NCBI GenBank assembly: GCA_009785875.1 | Contig: WQUF01000143.1 | Span: 1 to 6,106 of the forward strand | Direction of reading: 5' to 3' | DNA: 6,106 nucleotides | Source of the DNA: Oscillospiraceae bacterium | Lineage (GTDB): Bacteria; Bacillota; Clostridia; Clostridiales; Clostridiaceae | In this document: positions 1 to 5,474 of the stretch, in pieces | How positions within the stretch are numbered: the stretch's first letter is position 1 | How the letters are laid out: the number at the start of each line of letters is the position of its first letter | Made by a program: the position numbers and the translations under genes | Notes under the pieces: model-generated | What the model was told of the DNA's origin: nothing | The model's database searches: none | The model's input: only the letters and a program-made list of their open reading frames with translations

Positions 1-3
1 ATA

Positions 4-25
4 CTAACGAGCGAAAACATTTGCC
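4..25 (+). repeat. IS630 left terminal inverted repeat
   Basis: It begins CTAACGAG and ends ATTTGCC. The reverse complement of 1237-1258 begins CCAACGAG and ends ATTTGCC. The outer AACGAG block and the inner ATTTGCC block are identical, while the seven bases between them are almost all different. This two-block pattern suggests two transposase contact regions. Confidence 0.75.
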
Positions 26-53
26 AATGGTTAAGCTACAAGTGTTCCATTGG
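24..53 (+). terminator. possible weak terminator-like hairpin at IS left end
   Basis: CCAATGG (24-30) and CCATTGG (47-53) are perfect 7-bp inverted repeats around a 16-base loop that contains the transposase stop codon. On the + strand the stem is followed by TTTTACTTTTT (54-64), so it could act as a weak intrinsic terminator for transcripts entering from the left flank. No T-run follows it on the minus strand. The stem is short and the loop long, so this is tentative. Confidence 0.3.
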
Positions 54-1158
54 TTTTACTTTTTACAAATGTATTTTCATTAACAGGAACAAGATCATCA
101 AATAGTTGAATTTTTTTACCTATAAGTTGATCAATTATTTTTTTATTTTCTTTATCAGTGCTGTTTATTAAGGAATCAATTCTTTCCTTAAATTCATCAA
201 AATTATCATAATATTTTGTACGCAGATTTCTTTTTACGAATCCCCATAGTCGTTCTATCAAGTTTAGATTTGGGCTGTATGGGGGTATGTATACAAGTAT
301 GATTCCTAATTGATCTGCTAATTCTTGTACGATCTTGCATTTCTGATATCTTGCATTATCAAGTATCACATACATTGCTTGACTTATATTCTTCATTGAA
401 AGCTTTCTTAGCAAATCACATACTGATCCTCCATTAAGATAATCGTCATTTGAAACCATTGTTACCTCTTTTGTTACATAATCCAATGCTCCTAATACAT
501 TGTAACGCATACGTCCTGATAATGTCTTGACAAATCGGCGTGTCTTTCCATATATACGCCCAAGAAAATCACAGCCCATAACAAAATGAGAACCATCCAT
601 AAATTGAAGATTGATTATTCCACTTTTCGCTTTTTCCATAAGTTGATATAGAGTATTATCACAAAATTCTCGTTGCTTTTCTGCATCTGCTTTTGCTGGT
701 AATGATCCACTTTTTAGACCTCTAATTTTGTTTTTTTTTAACAATCTTCCAACTGCCCACACTGATGTTTTTATTCCGAATTTCTCAAATATCATGTCTG
801 CTATCTGTTGTCTATTTGTGTAGTTGTTCTTTTCTATTTCATCAACAATTTCTGTTTCTACATCTTTAACCTTTGATTTTTGTCCGCCTCCTTTTACTAC
901 AAAAAGACTCTCTATTTCTTTGGTCTTTAAATCTTTTCTCAAAGAACGAACACTTCTATCACAAAGCTTAGTCAATTCTGTAACACGAGCATTTGGAATA
1001 CCTGCTAAGATCAATATCATACTCACTATTCTCTTTGCAAGAGTTTCGCACATAAACATACACATAAAGTTTATTATTTTAATCATTTGCTCAGTTTCTT
1101 TATTTATTGCTATGTTTGTATTATTGTTATCTATATCAATATTTTCATTGTGTTCCAT
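31..1158 (-). CDS. IS630-family DDE transposase
   Basis: This 375-residue protein catalyses cut-and-paste movement of the surrounding element. After a short Asn-rich N-terminus it has a helix-turn-helix-like region at about residues 45-80, followed by a second winged-helix-like region at about 100-145 (NRQQIADMIFEKFGIK, then SVWAVGRLLKK) that should bind the terminal repeats. The RNase H-like catalytic domain follows with all three acidic residues: D188 in MDGSHF, D267 in VILDNAR and E302 in IERLWG. The last two are 34 residues apart, the usual IS630 DD34E spacing, and the family signature PPYSPNLNLIERLW is present. The start at 1158 is supported by AAAGGAG (complement of 1168-1174), 9 bases upstream. 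Length and motifs are full, with no frameshift. The gene reads against the polysaccharide genes. Family assignment is firm; activity is inferred. Confidence 0.95.
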   Translation of the reverse strand: MEHNENIDIDNNNTNIAINKETEQMIKIINFMCMFMCETLAKRIVSMILILAGIPNARVTELTKLCDRSVRSLRKDLKTKEIESLFVVKGGGQKSKVKDVETEIVDEIEKNNYTNRQQIADMIFEKFGIKTSVWAVGRLLKKNKIRGLKSGSLPAKADAEKQREFCDNTLYQLMEKAKSGIINLQFMDGSHFVMGCDFLGRIYGKTRRFVKTLSGRMRYNVLGALDYVTKEVTMVSNDDYLNGGSVCDLLRKLSMKNISQAMYVILDNARYQKCKIVQELADQLGIILVYIPPYSPNLNLIERLWGFVKRNLRTKYYDNFDEFKERIDSLINSTDKENKKIIDQLIGKKIQLFDDLVPVNENTFVKSKTNGTLVA

Positions 1159-1191
1159 GTATTCCAGCTCCTTTGTATATTCTGTCTATAC

Positions 1192-1219
1192 ATTATCACA
1201 ATTTGTTATAATTGTACAA
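1192..1219 (-). promoter_or_regulatory. candidate transposase promoter
   Basis: On the minus strand, TTGTAC (complement of 1214-1219) is followed after 16 bases by GATAAT (complement of 1192-1197), which differs from TATAAT at one position. TGT directly before it makes an extended -10. It lies 34 bases before the transposase start. The region also contains a 6-bp inverted repeat (ACAATT 1198-1203, AATTGT 1210-1215) between the two boxes, a possible regulatory site. Assignment is by eye. Confidence 0.4.
1204..1212 (+). promoter_or_regulatory. candidate outward extended -10 promoter in IS
   Basis: The + strand reads TGTTATAAT, a perfect extended -10 (TGn followed by TATAAT at 1207-1212). There is no good -35 box at the usual distance, which extended -10 promoters can tolerate. 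A start near 1219 would lie inside the IS and send transcripts rightward across the IS end into the truncated reductase and the epimerase. It overlaps the transposase promoter on the other strand. In such AT-rich DNA a chance match is possible. Confidence 0.35.
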
Positions 1220-1236
1220 GCTTTTTTTATTTATTC

Positions 1237-1258
1237 GGCAAATCTACCTTCTCGTTGG
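1237..1258 (-). repeat. IS630 right terminal inverted repeat
   Basis: This is the partner of the repeat at 4-25. Read as the reverse complement it gives CCAACGAG, a diverged middle, and ATTTGCC, matching the left repeat at 15 of 22 positions. TA at 1259-1260 follows directly, matching the TA at 2-3 before the left repeat. Confidence 0.75.
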
Positions 1259-1260
1259 TA

Positions 1261-1537
1261 TATCGAAGCTTTTTTGCATTTGTGCAAGGTAAGGCCGACT
1301 GGCTATCAAGAAATACCCCTTGGAACAGGAGAGGCACCAAGTGTACGTGAAGCAGTGGAGCATTTGAAAGCATTAACTGGCTCATCTTCAGAATTGAGAT
1401 TTGGGGTGGTAAAAAAACGGCAATTGGAACCTGAATTGTCAGTAGCTGATACAGATATCCTCATGAATATGGGGTTTAGGTGTAAATACTCTTGGAAAGA
1501 AGGTTTTGAAAATACAGTGAAGGGAGAATTTTCATGA
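1261..1537 (+). pseudogene. 3' remnant of an NAD-dependent sugar-nucleotide reductase, probably CDP-paratose synthase
   Basis: Only the last 91 codons (from 1262) remain, cut at the IS right edge. The peptide begins IEAFLHL and contains LGTGEAPSVREAVEHLKAL, SELRFG, then SVADTDIL and YSWKEGFENTV. This is the C-terminal substrate-binding part of the extended short-chain dehydrogenase family. The Rossmann GxxGxxG and catalytic YxxxK parts, normally in the first two thirds, are absent, so the fragment cannot be a working enzyme. The frame stays open leftward into the IS, but that part is antisense to the transposase and is chance. The stop TGA overlaps the start of the CDP-paratose 2-epimerase (ATGA at 1534), as in a translationally coupled operon. 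Because that enzyme consumes CDP-paratose, the natural partner lost here is CDP-paratose synthase (RfbS/Prt). That identity is inferred from context; the superfamily is seen in the sequence. Confidence 0.8.
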
Positions 1538-2610
1538 AAGATTTACTGATAACTGGAGGATGCGGTTTTTTAGGCAGCAATCTAGCATCCTTTGGTATTG
1601 ATAATGGTTATAGTATAACTGTCTTTGACAATTTATCAAGGCATGGTTCAGCAAAAAACTTAGAATGGCTAAAAACATTAGGTAGCTTCAATTTTATATA
1701 TGGAGATATACGAAACAAGAATGATGTTGAAACAGCCATAAAAGCTGCTTGTCCTGATGCAATATTTCATTTATCGGGACAGGTTGCTATGACAACTTCT
1801 ATAGAAAATCCATTCATGGATTTCGAAATCAATACTATAGGTACAATAAATCTTTTGGACACCGTGAGAAAATATAGTCCGCATACAGCTGTTTTTTATT
1901 CATCTACTAATAAAGTCTACGGTGATTTAGAAAAATACGAATACAGGGAAACCGAGACAAGATATGTGTGCGATGATTTTCCAAATGGATATCCAGAAAA
2001 CTTGACTTTGGATTTTCATTCTCCATATGGATGTTCAAAGGGTTCTGCTGATCAATATATGTTAGATTATCATAGAATTTTTGGCTTAGATACAATAGTG
2101 TTCCGCCATTCATCGATGTATGGCAGTAGACAATTTGCTACCTATGATCAAGGCTGGATTGGTTGGTTCTGCCAAAAAGCTATAGAGAAATACGAGAACC
2201 CCAATTGTAAGCCATTTACTATATCAGGTAATGGTAAGCAGGTTCGAGATATTTTACATGCAAAAGATATGGTTTCACTTTATTATACATCGCTAAATAA
2301 CATAGAGAAGTTGACTGGGCAGGCTTATAATATCGGTGGTTCTATGAAGCAATCGCTTTCACTATTAGAATTGTTTGCCATATTGGAAGAATTGTTAGAT
2401 ATAAAATTAGAATATTCACACCTTCCTGTACGTCAAAGCGACCAAAAGATATTCGTAGCAGATATTTCAAAGATCTGTTCCTTCATTGATTGGAAACCAG
2501 AGATAACAAGCAGAGAGGGAATAAAACAAATGATAAATTGGATAAAAGGAGAGAATACTAATGAAAGTTGCAATAATGATTCCATCTTACAAAGAGGCAG
2601 AAAATCTTGA
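1534..2610 (+). CDS. rfbE: CDP-paratose 2-epimerase (CDP-tyvelose synthesis)
   Basis: This cytoplasmic enzyme of the extended short-chain dehydrogenase family inverts C2 of CDP-paratose to give CDP-tyvelose, using bound NAD. The N-terminal Rossmann motif is GGCGFLG (G8, G11, G14), FDNLSR follows at 31-36, and GDIR lies at 57-60. The active site shows SSTNKVYG (123-130) and Y165-x-x-x-K169 (SPYGCSKG). The stretches RHSSMYGSRQFATYDQGWIG (191-210) and GNGKQVRDILHAKDM are hallmarks of the RfbE/Tyv group rather than of UDP-glucose 4-epimerases. AGGGAG (1521-1526), 7 bases before the ATG, supports the start. The start overlaps the stop of the truncated reductase. At 358 residues the protein is somewhat longer than its recognisable homologous part, which ends near WIKGE (336-340). 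The last 18 residues are encoded over the start of the next gene and look unconserved. The gene is intact, but its substrate supply may be lost unless another CDP-paratose synthase exists. Confidence 0.93.
   Translation: MKDLLITGGCGFLGSNLASFGIDNGYSITVFDNLSRHGSAKNLEWLKTLGSFNFIYGDIRNKNDVETAIKAACPDAIFHLSGQVAMTTSIENPFMDFEINTIGTINLLDTVRKYSPHTAVFYSSTNKVYGDLEKYEYRETETRYVCDDFPNGYPENLTLDFHSPYGCSKGSADQYMLDYHRIFGLDTIVFRHSSMYGSRQFATYDQGWIGWFCQKAIEKYENPNCKPFTISGNGKQVRDILHAKDMVSLYYTSLNNIEKLTGQAYNIGGSMKQSLSLLELFAILEELLDIKLEYSHLPVRQSDQKIFVADISKICSFIDWKPEITSREGIKQMINWIKGENTNESCNNDSILQRGRKS
2561..2610 (+). other. 50-bp gene overlap with TAATG junction
   Basis: The glycosyltransferase starts at 2561, inside the 3' end of the epimerase gene, in another frame. 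A TAA overlaps that ATG (TAATG at 2559-2563) but is out of frame for the epimerase. TAATG is a common coupling junction, so the epimerase may once have ended here and later gained its tail by a small indel just upstream. AGGAGAG (2547-2553) upstream of the ATG supports the start at 2561. Confidence 0.6.
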
Positions 2611-3283
2611 ATATTTATTGCCAAAGATTCATGATGAGATGAAATTAACAGGATGTGAGTATACAATTACTGTCATCGATTCTATTAAGCAGACTGATGA
2701 TACAAAGCAAGTTTGTGATAAAAATGGTGCTATTTATTTACCAAGAAGAGGCAGCGATAATTATGGTGATGCAGTTCGGACAGGGATTGAAGATGCAAAG
2801 GCAGACTATATCGTATTCATGGATGCGGATGGCTCACATGATCCCAAATATCTTCAAGATATGCTGGCAAAAGTAAAAAACAACGATATGGTTATTGGTT
2901 CTAGGTATATGAAGGGTGGGCATACGGATAACAACGTGCTTTTAGTTCTTATGTCAAAGCTTTTAAATATGACGTATAACATATTGTTTGGGCTTAAGGT
3001 AAGGGATGTATCCAATAGTTTACGTGTATATAGCGCAGATAAAATTAAATCCTTGATACTTACTTGCCAGAACTTCGACATTATCGAGGAAATCATCATT
3101 AAGATGAGCCTTGAATTCTCACCTTTGTCAGTTGCTGAAGTTCCTATCACTTTTAATAAAAGGCAGTTCGGAAATTCAAAGCGTAGCTTCATAAAATTCG
3201 TATTTTCATATTTTGCGACATTGCTTCGTCTTCTTAGGTACAAGATAAGCTTTAAAACTATAACAGTGAACAGTGAACGTTGA
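2561..3283 (+). CDS. DPM1-like family 2 glycosyltransferase
   Basis: This 240-residue GT-A fold enzyme probably transfers a sugar from a nucleotide donor to polyprenyl phosphate or to a growing glycan on the inner membrane face. The N-terminal IPSYKEAENL (7-16) is the usual GT2 opening. The metal/nucleotide-binding motif is MDADGSHDP, with DxD at D88-D90. It is followed by VIGSRY (111-116), VRDVSNSLRVY (147-157) and EVPITFNKRQFGNSKRSF (193-210); the last resembles the EVPI...R..G.SK block of dolichyl/polyprenyl-phosphate mannosyltransferases. The usual VDDxS is replaced by VIDSIKQTDDT (38-48), and NYGDAVRTGI lies at 67-76, which suggests a distinct subfamily. There is no C-terminal membrane-segment pair, only a hydrophobic/basic stretch at about 210-232 that may touch the membrane. 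AGGAGAG lies before the ATG, and the gene overlaps the epimerase by 50 bp. The sugar and acceptor cannot be read from sequence; tyvelose or paratose is suggested by position only. Confidence 0.88.
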   Translation: MKVAIMIPSYKEAENLEYLLPKIHDEMKLTGCEYTITVIDSIKQTDDTKQVCDKNGAIYLPRRGSDNYGDAVRTGIEDAKADYIVFMDADGSHDPKYLQDMLAKVKNNDMVIGSRYMKGGHTDNNVLLVLMSKLLNMTYNILFGLKVRDVSNSLRVYSADKIKSLILTCQNFDIIEEIIIKMSLEFSPLSVAEVPITFNKRQFGNSKRSFIKFVFSYFATLLRLLRYKISFKTITVNSER

Positions 3284-3300
3284 AGAAGGAATAAATTATT

Positions 3301-5382
3301 ATGAATGAAACAATTAGAGCTGAAGAGAATTATTATGAAAAAAATTTTTTTATAAATATAATTATTTGTTTTATTAGTATTATACTCTCTTATATAATAG
3401 TAATGTCATTAGTTAAACCAAGTGATGCCTTAAATGTGGATAAAATTACAAAACTATATATTTATAATATATCAAATTTTACACCAGAATCTCATGAATT
3501 TAAAAGATTCATTTTATATGTTTTCTTTATTTCTTTATTTGCATATATATTATCGAGTTTATATAGAAAATTAGAATATCGCATACCGTTTTGGTTAGTA
3601 AAAATAATAAATCCATTCATACTGACCATTTCTTTTTTAATTATTATAGTATTTTTTTTCAAATTAATTAGATTTGATGACGGTTTTTATGCAGAATTGC
3701 TTTCTATAAAAACATCCGCACCATTAACGATTTTAGTATTTGGTATAAGTTTAATCATCATATATATGAGTATTTTGTTAAAAAGAAGCATTAAATATAA
3801 TATTACTATTGTAATAGATATAGTAATGATTTTAATTTGCTTAATATTTTTTAAATATGATAGAATTTATAGAATGAATATGTTTATGTGGCATCTTGCT
3901 CCCGTTTTTAATCCAATCTATGAAATATCACAAGGGCATACTCTTGGTATTGAGCTAAAAGCATTATATGGGTTTTATGGATATTTTTTTTACTTTATTC
4001 AAATGATATTGTTTAATAGAATCAATGTATTGGATACACTTTTAATAATAAATATCCTGTCAATGATTATAAGAATTTTACTATATATAACTATTTATAA
4101 GTTGTTTAAAAGCAAAGTTATTTCTTTAGCAGTAACATCATCAATTATATTTTTTTGCCAAGTTTTTCCGTTAATATATACACATCCTCATTATCAATAT
4201 TATCCTATTCGCGTGATAATTCCAGTTTTAGTATTATTTTTTATTGTCATGCTTCATTACGAAAAAAATTCAAAATATAAGAATTTATTTTTTGTTTTTG
4301 CATCACTTTCAGCTTCTTTAGGAATTTTTTGGAATATTGAAACAGGATTAATATCTTTAGTATCTTTAGTAGGATATATATTATGCGATCATTTAATTAA
4401 GTATAAGATTTCAGAAAAGGATTTTTGGAATAATATTAAGAAGTATATCTTTATCATAATCTTAAGTTTAGGCTTTAGTTTCATTGCTATACAAATAATA
4501 ACGAAGATTAGAAGTGGATTATTTTTAAGAATTACTGATATATTTTGGGGTATAAAAGTATTTGCCGGTGACGGATTTTATATGATACCGCTTCCAGAAG
4601 GGCATCCTTATATACTTGTATTAGGAATTTATAGTATTGTTTTAATAACTTCTATTTTTTCTACTACAAAAGCGAAACAATTTGAACGTAAGAATGACTC
4701 TTTAGATATTGACCCTATAGGTACAGCAATATCAATTTTAGGGTTTGGATTATTTTATTATTATTTAGGCAGAAGTCATGCTCATTGTTTTGCGTTTTGT
4801 ATTTGGCCTGCTTTTATATGTCTAGCATATATCGGGATTAAGTTATATAAATACAACCAAAATAAATATATTGAATTCAAATCAAATATAAAAAATAATT
4901 CTATTATCGATTTTTCCTTTGTGATCACATATACTTTGGTACTTTCTATATCATTTTTTATTTTTACTGTAGGGTTTTCACTATATTCAGCGAAGGAGAA
5001 TTATGAATCACAAAAAGATGAAATAAGTTTTTTAGAGCAAATTAACGATGGAACTCAATTTATCAATAAATATAGAAGTGAGAATTTATTTGTATTTAAT
5101 GAATGTTCTATGTATTATTTATCTATGCTAAATCTTAAAAATGATTATATAGGCTCAGCAAAGATCGATTTTTTCTTCAAAGATGATTATATGAATGTTG
5201 TTAATCAAATCGATAATTATAAAGGAAGGATAATTATAACAGATCATGAGCTAAAAAATCCATTGATTTTTGAAGATGGTGAAACTTATAAAGATAAATT
5301 AGAGAGAATACTAAATAATAAGTATAAATTAGTAGGTAAAGAAGGCATTTGGATGGCTTATGATTCTATAGGGAGTTATTAA
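3301..5382 (+). CDS. polytopic membrane protein, probable GT-C-type glycosyltransferase
   Basis: This is a 693-residue integral membrane protein with roughly 13-16 hydrophobic segments (for example near 17-36, 68-86, 101-121, 141-161, 167-184, 243-266, 303-319, 346-362, 382-400, 436-452, 493-512 and 538-561). A soluble C-terminal part follows at about 565-693. GT-C enzymes use lipid-phosphate-linked sugars on the outer face and have this general form. Two loops recall polar sites in such proteins: WHLAPVFNPIYEISQGHTLG (197-216) followed by LYGFYGYFF, and LGRSHAHCF (489-497). No classical near-N-terminal DxD or ExD loop is obvious, so the catalytic acid is unclear. AGAAGGA (3284-3290), 10 bases before the ATG and 17 bases after the preceding stop, suggests the same operon. 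The gene is visibly more AT-rich than the epimerase gene. A flippase or polymerase role cannot be excluded. The membrane nature is certain; the enzyme class is inferred. Confidence 0.7.
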   Translation: MNETIRAEENYYEKNFFINIIICFISIILSYIIVMSLVKPSDALNVDKITKLYIYNISNFTPESHEFKRFILYVFFISLFAYILSSLYRKLEYRIPFWLVKIINPFILTISFLIIIVFFFKLIRFDDGFYAELLSIKTSAPLTILVFGISLIIIYMSILLKRSIKYNITIVIDIVMILICLIFFKYDRIYRMNMFMWHLAPVFNPIYEISQGHTLGIELKALYGFYGYFFYFIQMILFNRINVLDTLLIINILSMIIRILLYITIYKLFKSKVISLAVTSSIIFFCQVFPLIYTHPHYQYYPIRVIIPVLVLFFIVMLHYEKNSKYKNLFFVFASLSASLGIFWNIETGLISLVSLVGYILCDHLIKYKISEKDFWNNIKKYIFIIILSLGFSFIAIQIITKIRSGLFLRITDIFWGIKVFAGDGFYMIPLPEGHPYILVLGIYSIVLITSIFSTTKAKQFERKNDSLDIDPIGTAISILGFGLFYYYLGRSHAHCFAFCIWPAFICLAYIGIKLYKYNQNKYIEFKSNIKNNSIIDFSFVITYTLVLSISFFIFTVGFSLYSAKENYESQKDEISFLEQINDGTQFINKYRSENLFVFNECSMYYLSMLNLKNDYIGSAKIDFFFKDDYMNVVNQIDNYKGRIIITDHELKNPLIFEDGETYKDKLERILNNKYKLVGKEGIWMAYDSIGSY

Positions 5383-5415
5383 AAAATTAATTTTTAAAAT
5401 AAAAAAATGGTCAAC

Positions 5416-5444
5416 TTTTCCTTGGATCCGCATAGAAATAATAT
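5416..5444 (+). promoter_or_regulatory. weak candidate promoter for ParB-like gene
   Basis: TTTTCC (5416-5421) and TAATAT (5439-5444) are separated by 17 bases in the 92-bp gap after the membrane protein gene. Both boxes are imperfect (3 and 4 of 6 matches). They are listed because the gap and the change of gene type suggest that a new transcript starts here. Confidence 0.2.
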
Positions 5445-5474
5445 ATGAATATTAAAATATGGAGGATAATTTTT

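Larger units (their letters stand above)
4..1258 (-). mobile_element. IS630-family insertion sequence, complete
   Basis: The element is bounded by TA at 2-3 and TA at 1259-1260, as expected for IS630/Tc1-mariner elements, which insert into TA and duplicate it. Just inside lie imperfect 22-bp terminal inverted repeats (4-25 and 1237-1258, 15 of 22 positions matching). They enclose one intact transposase gene read leftward. The length of about 1255 bp is normal for the family. The element lies inside a sugar-nucleotide reductase gene, of which only the 3' part remains to the right. The intact transposase frame and recognisable ends suggest a fairly recent and possibly still active copy. The outer boundary is inferred from the repeats and the TA; the left flank is only 1-3 bases, so the duplication cannot be fully confirmed here. 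Confidence 0.82.

Noticed and set aside
1087..1350. 87-codon + strand open frame
   Set aside because: It crosses the IS boundary in a frame unrelated to both the transposase and the reductase remnant, has low-complexity hydrophobic content from AT-rich DNA, and no ribosome binding site.
824..1537. Long + strand open frame starting inside the IS and ending with the reductase remnant (237 codons)
   Set aside because: The first 145 codons are antisense to the transposase and the next stretch is the IS end; only the part after 1261 resembles a protein family. It is a chance join, not a fusion gene.
2854..3243. 129-codon minus-strand open frame
   Set aside because: It lies wholly antisense to the conserved GT2 gene and shows no family features.
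3264..3279. Tandem heptamer (CAGTGAA twice) at the end of the GT2 gene
   Set aside because: Only two short copies inside coding sequence, with no partner sites elsewhere; most likely chance.
5382..5395. 14-bp A/T palindrome just after the membrane protein stop, considered as a terminator
   Set aside because: It has no G or C and no loop, so it would not form a stable hairpin; such palindromes are expected by chance in this AT-rich gap.
5445..5474. Upstream in-frame ATG as start of the ParB-domain gene
   Set aside because: It has no Shine-Dalgarno sequence, whereas GGAGGA lies at ideal distance before the ATG at 5475.
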